Notes: generated by a model not told the origin, from the letters alone. 7,100 nt of DNA from Flavobacteriales bacterium (GCA_027033875.1 JALVKK010000311.1:1-7100), one strand, 5' to 3'; shown: positions 1 through 6,653, numbered from the stretch's first letter. Translations and numbers: made by a program.

Positions 1-241
1 AAATAAAATCACTGTAAGTCAAACCTTTATGAGCAAAAACTTCGTCTTTGATACGATGTGCAGGTAGGACTGCCCGTAATTTCAATCCTTCATAAATCAT
101 CAGCGAAAAATCCTCAAATCTATCAGCGTGATAATCCATATAATTACGCAAATGCAAAAATGTACCGTTGGATGATCGCTTGATTAAATCGTCCCAATCC
201 TTTTGAAAATCCGCCTGATATTTTTTAATAGTAAAATTCAT
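1..241 (-). CDS. GNAT/FemAB-like acyltransferase, N-terminal part (runs off left edge)
   Basis: The first 80 codons of a minus-strand gene are visible, starting MNFTIKKYQADFQKDWDDLI and continuing without a stop to the window edge. Seen: an F-x-K-D-W-D-D-L-I opening, a 'SSNGTFLHLRNYMDYHADRF' stretch, then 'RAVLPAH' and 'HKGLTYSDFI'. From memory this layout (short alpha/beta start, NGTFL...YM.YH.DRFED, VLPAN, H.GLTYGG) is typical of GNAT-fold, FemAB-like proteins of Bacteroidota, often found in polysaccharide or cell-surface gene clusters. The catalytic part lies outside the window, so no substrate can be given. The ATG (241-239) overlaps the TAA stop of birA by one base (TAATG), which suggests co-transcription and translational coupling. 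The start is supported by this overlap and by the family-like N-terminus. Confidence 0.65.
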   Translation of the reverse strand, partial: MNFTIKKYQADFQKDWDDLIKRSSNGTFLHLRNYMDYHADRFEDFSLMIYEGLKLRAVLPAHRIKDEVFAHKGLTYSDFI

Positions 242-816
242 TAGTTGTTGTGTATCAGCAGTTTATTAAATTCTTTTTGTAATATTTCCGGCTGTTGTTT
301 ATAATGAAATTGCAATTGTTCAATCAAGTGTTTAATGATTTGCTCTCTGTCATAAGTTTGTCCTGTCAAGCTTTTCATCGACACAGCCATTGGCAAATTT
401 ACAAAATTGGTTTGATTGACGTTCAATCCTATACCGATAATACTTTGTACCCATTTATTGCCACTTATTTTGTTCTCAATCAGGATACCGGCTATTTTTT
501 GACCGTCTGCCATTATGTCGTTTGGGAGTTTGATACTAACTCCGGGAATATTAAATTTTTGTAAAACTTTGACAATACTCAAAGACACCATTTTATTGAG
601 TATAGTTTGTTGTGCCGGTTCAATATTCGGTTTAAGAAAAATGCTGATTAAAATGTTTTTGCAACATTCTGATTGCCAGACATTTGAACGCTGACCCTGT
701 CCGTTGGATTGAAACTCGCTATAAACATAAAAAAAATTGTTTAATTCTTGTGTTTCAGCATAATATTTTAAGAAATCATTCGTCGATGTTATGGTATCAA
801 ATTTGATGTAATGCAT
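241..816 (-). CDS. birA: Biotin--[biotin carboxyl-carrier protein] ligase, short form lacking the C-terminal domain
   Basis: The 191-residue product matches the catalytic domain of biotin-protein ligase, a cytoplasmic enzyme that makes biotinyl-AMP and attaches biotin to a carrier-protein lysine, for example in acetyl-CoA carboxylase. Seen in order: STN at 11-13; the biotin/ATP loop GQGQRSNVW at 39-47, matching the GRGRRGR-type loop; KLPND at 96-100 (normally KWPND) with the conserved Lys96; IAGILIEN at 108-115; and GIGLNVNQ at 128-135. There is no N-terminal helix-turn-helix, so it should be a ligase only and not a repressor. Oddities: Trp is replaced by Leu in KWPND, and the loop glycine before N is Ser. 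The protein ends about 50 residues early, just after the helix at about 158-187, so the small SH3-like BPL_C domain is missing. The next gene starts at the stop codon, so a simple frameshift that hides the rest is unlikely. The family call is secure; full activity is less so. Confidence 0.9.
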   Translation of the reverse strand: MHYIKFDTITSTNDFLKYYAETQELNNFFYVYSEFQSNGQGQRSNVWQSECCKNILISIFLKPNIEPAQQTILNKMVSLSIVKVLQKFNIPGVSIKLPNDIMADGQKIAGILIENKISGNKWVQSIIGIGLNVNQTNFVNLPMAVSMKSLTGQTYDREQIIKHLIEQLQFHYKQQPEILQKEFNKLLIHNN

Positions 817-831
817 ATGAAATAAAAAACT

Positions 832-839
832 TATTTTTG
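832..839 (+). promoter_or_regulatory. Candidate Bacteroidota -7 box for rsfS-ftsH
   Basis: TATTTTTG matches the TAnnTTTG -7 element known in Bacteroidota. It lies in the 46-bp spacer between the divergent birA and rsfS genes and ends 23 bp before the rsfS ATG. No TTTG-type -33 element sits at the usual 17-23 bp spacing; the nearest TTTG, at 802-805, is 26 bp upstream and inside birA. The spacer is too short for two well-separated promoters, so any birA promoter must overlap this one or lie within rsfS. The same ten bases (TATTTTTGCA) precede the TPR gene farther right. Confidence 0.45.
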
Positions 840-862
840 CAATTTAGAATAAACACGAATAT

Positions 863-1231
863 ATGACAAAAACCGTAAAAGCAGATACATTAATCGACAA
901 AATTATTGAAGGTATAGAAGAAGTCAAAGGACAAAATACTACGATTATTGATTTGAGAGATATTGAAAATGCTGTGGCAAAATATTTTATCATTGCGGAT
1001 GGGACTTCCAATACACAAGTAAATGCAATAGCGGATTCAATAAAAAAAACAGTTAGCAAAACTTTGCATCAAAAACCTTGGCACGTAGAAGGTGAGGACA
1101 ATTCGGAGTGGATTTTATTGGATTTTATCGATGTAGTGGCACACATTATGCAAAAGCCTGTACGCGAATATTATAATTTGGAAGAACTTTGGGGCGATGC
1201 CAAAGTTATGCAATTGAAAAACGAATCATAA
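863..1231 (+). CDS. rsfS: Ribosome silencing factor RsfS
   Basis: This 122-residue protein is of usual RsfS (Iojap/DUF143) length. The family binds ribosomal protein uL14 on the large subunit and blocks subunit joining when nutrients are short. Seen: a helical start (LIDKIIEGIEEVKGQ, 10-24), the core DLRDIENAVAKYFIIADGTS around 30-49 followed by NTQV, the PWHVEGED segment at 72-79, and the C-terminal signature W83-I-L-L-D-F-I-D-V-V-A-H-I followed by REYYNLEELWGDA (101-113). The ATG is the first in frame after the divergent spacer and gives a family-like N-terminus. ftsH follows after 16 bp on the same strand, and this rsfS-ftsH order is, as I recall, common in Bacteroidota, so the two are probably one operon. 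Confidence 0.95.
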   Translation: MTKTVKADTLIDKIIEGIEEVKGQNTTIIDLRDIENAVAKYFIIADGTSNTQVNAIADSIKKTVSKTLHQKPWHVEGEDNSEWILLDFIDVVAHIMQKPVREYYNLEELWGDAKVMQLKNES

Positions 1232-1247
1232 AAATAACCAAAATCTT

Positions 1248-3251
1248 ATGAGTAATAAAGACAATCATAACGAATCAAATAAACAAAATAATTCCAATAA
1301 AAATAAATCACCGTTCAAATTTAATGTTTTTTGGATTTATATGGCTATTTCCATAGGTATTTTTATGGTAATGATGAACGGTAATGCCGGTGGAGAAGAC
1401 AAAATGTTGAGTTACAACGAGTTTGACGATATGTTAAATCATGGAAAAGTCAAAGAAGTTGTTATAGAAAATAAAAAGATTGCGAATATTTTTGTTACCG
1501 ATAAAGCCAAAGAACTTGCAAAACACAGTGAAAAGGGAATTTTTTCGTCGCCTGTGGAACCTGATTATATAGTCGAAATTGGCGATTTAAAATTGTTTGA
1601 AGAAAAATTGGATCAGGCAAAAAAGCAAGGTATTCCCGTAGAATACCGTTTTAAAACGAGCACGGATTATTTTATGGGTTTTTTAATGAATGTATTGCCG
1701 TGGGTTTTAATCATAGGTTTTTGGTTGTATATGATGCGTCGTATGTCGGGTGCTGCCGGAGGTGGCGGCGCCGGAGGCGGTGGTATATTCAGTATCGGCA
1801 AATCGCGGGCGCAATTGTATGATGCCAAAAAACAAGAAAAAACAACCTTTAAAGATGTTGCCGGCTTGGAAGGAGCAAAAGAGGAAGTCAAAGAGATAGT
1901 TGATTTTTTGAAAAATACAAAAAAATATACCAAATTGGGTGGTAAAATACCCAAAGGTGTATTGCTGGTAGGACCTCCCGGAACAGGAAAAACCTTGTTG
2001 GCAAAAGCTGTAGCCGGAGAAGCCAAAGTCCCTTTTTTCTCTTTATCCGGTTCCGATTTTGTTGAAATGTTTGTAGGAGTTGGTGCTTCACGAGTGCGTG
2101 ATTTGTTTAAGAAAGCCAAAGAAAAATCACCGTCTATCATTTTTATCGACGAAATAGATGCCATTGGACGCGCACGTGGTAAAAATAATTTTACGGGCAG
2201 TAATGACGAACGTGAAAATACATTAAACCAGTTGCTTACGGAAATGGACGGTTTTGGTTCAAAAGACAATGTAATCGTGATAGGCGCAACCAACCGTGCC
2301 GATATTTTGGATAAAGCTTTGCTCAGAGCCGGACGTTTTGACAGGCAAATTTTTGTGGACTTACCTGACTTGAACGAGCGAAAAGAAATTTTTATAGTGC
2401 ATCTCAAACCCTTAACATTGTCTGATGATGTTGATGTAGATTTTTTAGCCAAACAAACCCCCGGTTTTTCCGGAGCTGATATTGCAAATGTTTGTAACGA
2501 ATCAGCTTTGATAGCAGCTCGAAATAATAAAGAAAAGGTTGATAAACAGGATTTTTTAGACGCGGTTGACCGGATAATCGGTGGATTGGAAAAGAAAAAT
2601 AAAGTTATCAAACCCGAAGAAAAAAAACGGGTGGCACATCACGAAGCCGGACATGCGACGGCAAGTTGGTTGCTCGAACACGCTCATCCTTTGGTCAAAG
2701 TTACCATTGTGCCTCGTGGACAATCATTAGGTGCTGCTTGGTATTTACCGGAAGAACGGGTACTGGTCGAAAAAGAACACATGCTGGACGAAATGGCTGC
2801 TACATTGGCCGGTAGAGCTGCCGAAGAAGTGATTTTCGGAAATATATCGACCGGTGCTTTGAATGATTTGGAAAAAGTTACCAAACAAGCCCGTGCCATG
2901 GTTACGGTTTACGGCTTGAATGAAAAAATCGGCAATCTGACTTATTATGATTCCTCAGGACAGGAATATGGTTTCACTAAACCTTATAGTGAAAAAACGG
3001 CTGAAGTAATTGATGAAGAAATTTCTAAACTCATTGAAGAGCAATATCAAAGAGCCAAAGATTTGTTATCAAAGAATAAGAAAAAGTTGATTAAATTAGC
3101 CGAACGTTTGCTTGAAAAAGAAGTTATTTTTAAAGAAGATTTGGAAGAGATACTCGGTAAAAGACCTTTTGATGATAAGAAAGAAGAAGTAAAAATCATT
3201 GAAGAAAAAGCAACGAAAGAAGAGAATAATCAGGAGGACAGTAATCAATAA
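1248..3251 (+). CDS. ftsH: ATP-dependent zinc metalloprotease FtsH
   Basis: This 667-residue membrane-anchored AAA+ protease forms hexamers and degrades misfolded membrane proteins and some regulators at the inner membrane. Seen in order: a hydrophilic Asn/Lys-rich start (1-24), membrane helix 1 (about 27-44), an extracytoplasmic domain (about 50-140), membrane helix 2 (about 142-162), a Gly-rich linker (168-179), Walker A GPPGTGKT (242-249), the pore-loop segment MFVGVGA (274-280), Walker B IIFIDEID (297-304), the second region of homology with candidate arginine fingers R363 and R366 (RAGRFDR), the zinc site HEAGH (465-469), and a likely third zinc ligand, D540, in ALNDLEK. All key residues are present. 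The tail after about 640 is charged and low in complexity. It lies 16 bp after rsfS with no terminator between them. Its last 7 bases overlap the end of the convergent LysE-type gene. Confidence 0.98.
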   Translation: MSNKDNHNESNKQNNSNKNKSPFKFNVFWIYMAISIGIFMVMMNGNAGGEDKMLSYNEFDDMLNHGKVKEVVIENKKIANIFVTDKAKELAKHSEKGIFSSPVEPDYIVEIGDLKLFEEKLDQAKKQGIPVEYRFKTSTDYFMGFLMNVLPWVLIIGFWLYMMRRMSGAAGGGGAGGGGIFSIGKSRAQLYDAKKQEKTTFKDVAGLEGAKEEVKEIVDFLKNTKKYTKLGGKIPKGVLLVGPPGTGKTLLAKAVAGEAKVPFFSLSGSDFVEMFVGVGASRVRDLFKKAKEKSPSIIFIDEIDAIGRARGKNNFTGSNDERENTLNQLLTEMDGFGSKDNVIVIGATNRADILDKALLRAGRFDRQIFVDLPDLNERKEIFIVHLKPLTLSDDVDVDFLAKQTPGFSGADIANVCNESALIAARNNKEKVDKQDFLDAVDRIIGGLEKKNKVIKPEEKKRVAHHEAGHATASWLLEHAHPLVKVTIVPRGQSLGAAWYLPEERVLVEKEHMLDEMAATLAGRAAEEVIFGNISTGALNDLEKVTKQARAMVTVYGLNEKIGNLTYYDSSGQEYGFTKPYSEKTAEVIDEEISKLIEEQYQRAKDLLSKNKKKLIKLAERLLEKEVIFKEDLEEILGKRPFDDKKEEVKIIEEKATKEENNQEDSNQ

Positions 3252-3880
3252 TTCAAAACATTTATCAACGAACCGATCGCTAAAAAAAGCATGATTAATG
3301 CCATAATCAATTTAAAATGCTTGGCAACAAATTGCAATTTTCCTAATAATTTTGGAGCGTGTTTGGCATAAATTGTCAATATACTGAATGCGCCCGCAAT
3401 TGCACCGAAAACAAATACGGTTATATATGGTTCTGTTATTGATAACCAATTGTTTAATTCCAATAAAGTACTGTAAGTAAAATAAAAAGGAATAGCCAGC
3501 GGATTGATAAAAGAGACAAATATTCCGTATAAAAAGCTATTATCAATGCTAAAACGAGGGGTTTTTAGGACTAATTTTCTTTGCCGGTATTGTTTATAAA
3601 AAAATATACTTAATATCGAGAAAACAATTATTGCAATCTTTGAAAAAGATTTGATAATATCCGGATGTAATTTGATATATTCGGCGCCCAATAGTGCTAT
3701 ATGTGCTTGAATAAAAATGGGGATAATCGCCCCTATGGCGAATTTTACGGCTTTTTGTTGTCCGCGGTCAATAGCAGTATTCAGAGTACTCATAGTTAAC
3801 AAACCCGGAGACAATAATCCGATAAATGCCATTAAAAAACCTATAACGAAATGATATATTATTTGTGGAATTTCAATCAT
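3245..3880 (-). CDS. LysE-family transporter-like membrane protein
   Basis: The 211-residue, very hydrophobic protein has six probable membrane helices (about 8-30, 43-66, 77-97, 115-135, 150-170, 188-208). LysE-type marks are the GLLSPGLL turn in helix 1 (21-28), the DRGQQKAVKFAIGA segment leading into helix 2 (38-51), and the NP pair in FINPLAIPFY (124-133). The basic loop QYRQRKLVLK (97-106) divides the two halves. LysE proteins export amino acids or related small molecules. The Bacteroidota branch resembling this one has no substrate that I know of, so none is assigned. The ATG at 3880-3878 starts just before helix 1. The TGA stop lies inside the end of convergent ftsH, and downstream transcription would run antisense into ftsH. 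Confidence 0.75.
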   Translation of the reverse strand: MIEIPQIIYHFVIGFLMAFIGLLSPGLLTMSTLNTAIDRGQQKAVKFAIGAIIPIFIQAHIALLGAEYIKLHPDIIKSFSKIAIIVFSILSIFFYKQYRQRKLVLKTPRFSIDNSFLYGIFVSFINPLAIPFYFTYSTLLELNNWLSITEPYITVFVFGAIAGAFSILTIYAKHAPKLLGKLQFVAKHFKLIMALIMLFLAIGSLINVLNY

Positions 3881-3966
3881 TTATTGAGGAAACGAGGATT
3901 TTATTGATTTCAGATTTGCGAATTCAAATTTTTTTGGTTACCGAGTGATTTTGTGACGTTAGGAAC

Positions 3967-3991
3967 AAAATTGTACCGAGGTACAGATTTT
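3967..3991. repeat. Hairpin with GTACC/GGTAC core, possible bidirectional terminator
   Basis: TGTACC-GA-GGTACA (3972-3985) is a perfect 6-bp inverted repeat with a 2-base centre. It extends outward through AAAAT/ATTTT with one bulged G, giving about 11 pairs. A second, outer inverted pair, GGAACA (3962-3967) and TGTTCC (4004-4009), encloses it. The A-rich left flank and T-rich right flank (GATTTTCAATTTTTC) make it terminator-like in both directions, best on the plus strand. It lies between the minus-strand TPR and LysE-type genes, where it could end transcription from the TPR gene. The structure is seen directly; the function is inferred. Confidence 0.45.
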
Positions 3992-4019
3992 CAATTTTTC
4001 AGATGTTCCGATGCAAATT

Positions 4020-4040
4020 AGACGTTGCACAGCAACGTCT
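4020..4040. repeat. Perfect 9-bp palindrome AGACGTTGC-aca-GCAACGTCT
   Basis: Two perfect 9-base arms (4020-4028 and 4032-4040) flank the 3-base loop ACA. This is the strongest perfect hairpin I found in the window. It sits 33 bp beyond the stop codon of the TPR gene on the minus strand. It has no long T-run on either side, so it is a poor fit to a classic intrinsic terminator. Its arms resemble the AGACG(T/C)-type palindromes that I recall as dispersed REP-like repeats in Bacteroidota and cyanobacterial genomes. That resemblance is from memory and not tested. Confidence 0.6.
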
Positions 4041-4050
4041 TTACATTGTC

Positions 4051-4078
4051 AATTATCCATTTTTAATTTTCCATTATT
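4051..4078. repeat. Two-copy 14-base imperfect direct repeat (AATTATCCATTTTT)
   Basis: AATTATCCATTTTT (4051-4064) is followed directly by AATTTTCCATTATT (4065-4078); 12 of 14 bases agree. It follows the 9-bp palindrome by 10 bases and runs across the TAA stop of the TPR gene (4076-4074 on the minus strand). AATTATCCATT-type short tandem units next to an AGACGTTGC palindrome look like one composite dispersed repeat, but a copy elsewhere in the genome would be needed to establish that. Confidence 0.4.
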
Positions 4079-4631
4079 TTCGTCGTTTCTTTTTCTTTGG
4101 CACAAATTTAGTACCGCGTGTTGTAGGGTCAATGCGGTGTTGTAGTTCTTTTATTTGGTCTAAAAACATTTTCTTTTTATCCAATTCTTTGGCTTCGCGT
4201 AGCAGATTAATGGCTTCGCGATTACGGCGTTTGGAAATAGCAATACCGGCCAGATTTAATTTTGCCATAGCTTTATCGTGGTCCATTATTAAACCGGTGG
4301 CTAAGGCTTGACGAAAATATTTTTCTGATTGCGGTAAATTATCACGTTGTATCAAAGTGCCTTTAAGCAAATAATAATATGCTTCTTGCGGTTTGATCAA
4401 TTGTGCTTTCGGATTTTTTATTTTACGGAGCCATTTATCGGCACCCTCCATATCTTCTTTACGCAATCTCAAAAATGCCATCAACAGATATTCGTTTCTA
4501 ACGTAGAAAAATAAGACAATTAATGTCAAAAAGATTAAAGCAATCCCGTTTCCGATATAACTTTCGGTAAATTGCCAAATTGCCAATCCGAAAATGATGA
4601 GTGCTACTGCGAGTTTAATATTCTTGTGCAT
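4074..4631 (-). CDS. Small inner-membrane protein with TPR-like repeats
   Basis: The 185-residue protein starts with two closely spaced membrane helices (about 6-22 and 26-44) joined by a short ESYIGNG turn. A soluble helical part of about 140 residues follows. The segments ADKWLRKIKN (64-73), YYYLLKGTLIQRDNLPQSEK with YFRQAL (85-110), and AKLNLAGIAISKRRNREAIN with LLREAKELDK (123-152) repeat in the A-x-x-x-L-x-x-A manner of TPR helix pairs. TPR proteins usually act as protein-binding scaffolds, here presumably on the cytoplasmic face. The C-terminus is strongly basic (KKKKRRK, 179-185). It resembles a conserved but uncharacterised Flavobacteriia protein; no role is assigned. An exact TAnnTTTG box lies upstream, and hairpins lie downstream. 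Confidence 0.75.
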   Translation of the reverse strand: MHKNIKLAVALIIFGLAIWQFTESYIGNGIALIFLTLIVLFFYVRNEYLLMAFLRLRKEDMEGADKWLRKIKNPKAQLIKPQEAYYYLLKGTLIQRDNLPQSEKYFRQALATGLIMDHDKAMAKLNLAGIAISKRRNREAINLLREAKELDKKKMFLDQIKELQHRIDPTTRGTKFVPKKKKRRK

Positions 4632-4654
4632 ATTTTGATCTTTTAATATTGATG

Positions 4655-4662
4655 CAAAAATA
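4655..4662 (-). promoter_or_regulatory. Candidate Bacteroidota -7 box for the TPR membrane gene
   Basis: On the minus strand this reads TATTTTTG, an exact TAnnTTTG match, followed by CA as at the rsfS promoter. It ends 23 bp before the ATG (4631), the same distance as at rsfS. The -33 region is only T-rich (TTTT at 17-base spacing), with no clean TTTG. The 113-bp spacer to the upstream metallopeptidase gene otherwise shows only AT-rich sequence, so the TPR gene probably has its own promoter. Confidence 0.45.
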
Positions 4663-4744
4663 CGATAAATAAATCAATTAAAATTTACATAAGTTGAAAC
4701 GCAAACTGATAATAATAGATATTGATTTTTAACAAATTTATTAA

Positions 4745-6463
4745 TTATTTCGGAATTGGAACGGATGGATTGACAGTTTTGTTTTTCATAAGTTGATAGA
4801 TTTTCAAAATGCGTGTTGTGTCCATTCCGGTAGTTTTGGCTAAATATTTATAGTTTTCTTTTGCATAACGTTTGTGGAATTGAAATGCTGAAAATTGTCC
4901 GTATTTTATAAAATTTTCTTTTCCAAAAATTTTGACGGTATTTTTTGCAGATTGAGGATTACTGACATAATATAATGCACCGTTTTTCAAATCACGTCTT
5001 GAAACTTGCAGACGTTTTTGATACAAATTTCTAACCCCCAAATCTTTTCCCAAATGATACCATAAATTGAAGCCACCGAATTCGTGCGGGTGAGACCATA
5101 CAACGGCTCGCCCCGATAAATTGAGTTTTGTAATTTTAGATGCTTGTTTAGAAAAATCATAAGCCGGTTGCCACAAATCCGGTTGTTCGGGATATAGTAA
5201 TTTTGATAAACGGGTAGCGGAATAGGTTGCCCAACCTTCTTCTTCAGGTCCGGGGTACCACTTATGATATGTTATACTTCCAAACAAATGGCTGTATTCG
5301 TGTAAAATGGCATTTACAGGATCCGGAAAATCGGGAGATAAATCGGGGTTGTTGAGAAAACTGCTATCCAAACATTTTTCAATATATTTTTTACTAATGA
5401 TTTTACCGACGATTCTGTCCGGCATTTCTGCATGAAAACCGCCTTCACCAAAACCGTTGATTATTAATTCTTTAACTTGTGGTGAAAAACCAAACTCTTT
5501 TTGACTAATTTGATTAGCAGCATCTATAACTTTGGCAAATTTTAATGCTATTTCTTTAAGTTCCGGCGAAGTATATTTTACTATTATCCGGTTAAAACGG
5601 GTTGTATAATATTTTTCTTGTTTGTGGTTTTCAATCAACTCATTAGAGATTCTTTCAGATAAAAGAGCCGGTAAGCCGAAATTCAGAAAAACAGCAAGGA
5701 GAAACACTAAGCCGGCTATCATTAATCCGTTTCTTTTGTTTCGAATTTTATACCAACATAATGACACCGTAAGCATAGCTAAAAATGGTAAAAATATGGT
5801 GAAAAAACTGACAGAAAGCGCACTATAAATAAAAAATATGTTAAATATACCGGTTATCGCTATGACAAAAATGCTTTCAACCGGAGCATCTTTATAAAAT
5901 CGGCGTAAGCCGATGCTCAATAATACAAGTGTCAAACCGGTGCTGTTGAGAATGGCTAATAAAATATACATAGGATTTCCCGAACCGAAAATATCTTGTG
6001 TATAAGCCAAAAACAACAAACCTGTTGTTAAAATCGCGAATTGGATGAATTTATTCTTGAATTTGACAAGATCAGCCCACAAATTGATAGCGATAAAAGT
6101 TAGAATAAAAAGTAAATATTTTAATACAAGAAGAAGATTAAATTCAAAACCGGTATATGTTTTTTCGATATAATTGTTTAGCAATAAACCGATAATAACA
6201 GGAGTTAAAATAATTGAAAATGAAGCAAATAACGGATTTTTGATTTTTTCGGTTGAAAATGAAAATTTTTCGGATTTCGGATATGATAATACGATGACTA
6301 CAATAACAATTAGAAAATCCAACCAACCGGGTGCAACTAACAATCCGCGTCCGTTAAAATTTCTCGGAGACAGATAAAACAAAGGCTCATTATTAAAAAA
6401 ATAAATATTTAATAATCGCAAGATAATGACCCAAACGAGTATCAATATAACTTTCTTTTTCAT
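4745..6463 (-). CDS. Polytopic membrane protein with C-terminal HExxH metallopeptidase-like domain
   Basis: I do not recognise a named family for this 572-residue protein. It starts MKKK and has about nine membrane helices (about 4-23, 46-61, 78-96, 108-128, 140-155, 165-186, 196-214, 218-238, 246-267). A soluble domain fills 270-572. Lys/Arg-rich loops after helices 2, 4, 6 and 8 (such as KIRNKRNG after helix 8) fit an inside N-terminus, so the soluble domain would lie in the periplasm. That domain carries H388-E-Y-S-H392 and then EEEGWATY (407-414). HExxH with a later E-G-(W/F)-A-x-Y is the gluzincin pattern, with E409 the likely third zinc ligand, 16 residues after the second His. WSHPHEFGGFNLWYHLG (456-472) may form part of the active-site wall. 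The ATG at 6463 is preferred over an in-frame TTG at 6487, which would add eight residues. Peptidase activity is inferred; substrate and partners are unknown. Confidence 0.7.
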   Translation of the reverse strand: MKKKVILILVWVIILRLLNIYFFNNEPLFYLSPRNFNGRGLLVAPGWLDFLIVIVVIVLSYPKSEKFSFSTEKIKNPLFASFSIILTPVIIGLLLNNYIEKTYTGFEFNLLLVLKYLLFILTFIAINLWADLVKFKNKFIQFAILTTGLLFLAYTQDIFGSGNPMYILLAILNSTGLTLVLLSIGLRRFYKDAPVESIFVIAITGIFNIFFIYSALSVSFFTIFLPFLAMLTVSLCWYKIRNKRNGLMIAGLVFLLAVFLNFGLPALLSERISNELIENHKQEKYYTTRFNRIIVKYTSPELKEIALKFAKVIDAANQISQKEFGFSPQVKELIINGFGEGGFHAEMPDRIVGKIISKKYIEKCLDSSFLNNPDLSPDFPDPVNAILHEYSHLFGSITYHKWYPGPEEEGWATYSATRLSKLLYPEQPDLWQPAYDFSKQASKITKLNLSGRAVVWSHPHEFGGFNLWYHLGKDLGVRNLYQKRLQVSRRDLKNGALYYVSNPQSAKNTVKIFGKENFIKYGQFSAFQFHKRYAKENYKYLAKTTGMDTTRILKIYQLMKNKTVNPSVPIPK

Positions 6464-6496
6464 AACAAATGCTTTAATTATAAACAACCAACGAAT

Positions 6497-6529
6497 AAAA
6501 TGTATTGTTTGTTACAGAATTTATTCAAA
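6497..6529 (-). promoter_or_regulatory. Candidate promoter of the membrane metallopeptidase gene
   Basis: On the minus strand, TTTG (6529-6526) is followed after 21 bases by TACATTTT (6504-6497), which matches seven of eight positions of TAnnTTTG. The spacing is within the 17-23 bases reported for flavobacterial promoters. The -7 box ends 33 bp before the ATG at 6463. A transcript starting just downstream could also include the TTG at 6487, so this does not decide the start codon. Confidence 0.35.
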
Positions 6530-6540
6530 AAACATTTGTA

Positions 6541-6568
6541 TAAAACAAGAAAAAGTAAATATTTTTAC
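6541..6568 (-). terminator. Weak candidate intrinsic terminator after recQ
   Basis: On the minus strand a short inverted repeat, GTAAA-AATA-TTTAC (6568-6555), is followed directly by the T-rich run TTTTTCTTGTTTTA (6554-6541). The stem is only 5 bp and AT-rich, so it is weak by normal criteria. It sits between the recQ stop and the metallopeptidase promoter candidate, where a terminator would be expected. A second inverted pair nearer recQ, AGTTACT/AGTAACT (6622-6628 and 6642-6648, 13-base loop), has no T-run after it. Confidence 0.3.
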
Positions 6569-6653
6569 CGGACGATAGAAAGCGTACAAGTTTGTAATTC
6601 GCACTTGATATTTTTAGCACAAGTTACTGTGTCTGTCAAAGAGTAACTGATAA

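Noticed and set aside
1749..1785. The GGN-rich tract in ftsH as a possible repeat element or slippage site.
   Set aside because: It encodes the Gly-rich linker after the second membrane helix, which I recall as common in Bacteroidota FtsH, and the frame is intact on both sides.
1667..2611. A 314-codon open frame on the minus strand opposite ftsH.
   Set aside because: It lies entirely inside the well-conserved ftsH coding region, its translation is Ser/Pro/Lys-rich without family features, and it is best explained as an antisense shadow of ftsH codon use.
4003..4311. A 102-codon plus-strand open frame spanning the palindromic spacer and the end of the TPR gene.
   Set aside because: It runs through the hairpin repeat and is antisense to a supported gene; its translation shows no coherent domain.
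6464..6487. An upstream in-frame TTG that would extend the metallopeptidase by eight residues.
   Set aside because: The ATG at 6463 gives a normal MKKK start directly before the first membrane helix, and TTG starts are rarer.
6585..6596. TACAA-GT-TTGTA inverted repeat as an operator.
   Set aside because: A 5-bp AT-rich palindrome is expected by chance in such sequence, and it is not positioned at a convincing promoter.
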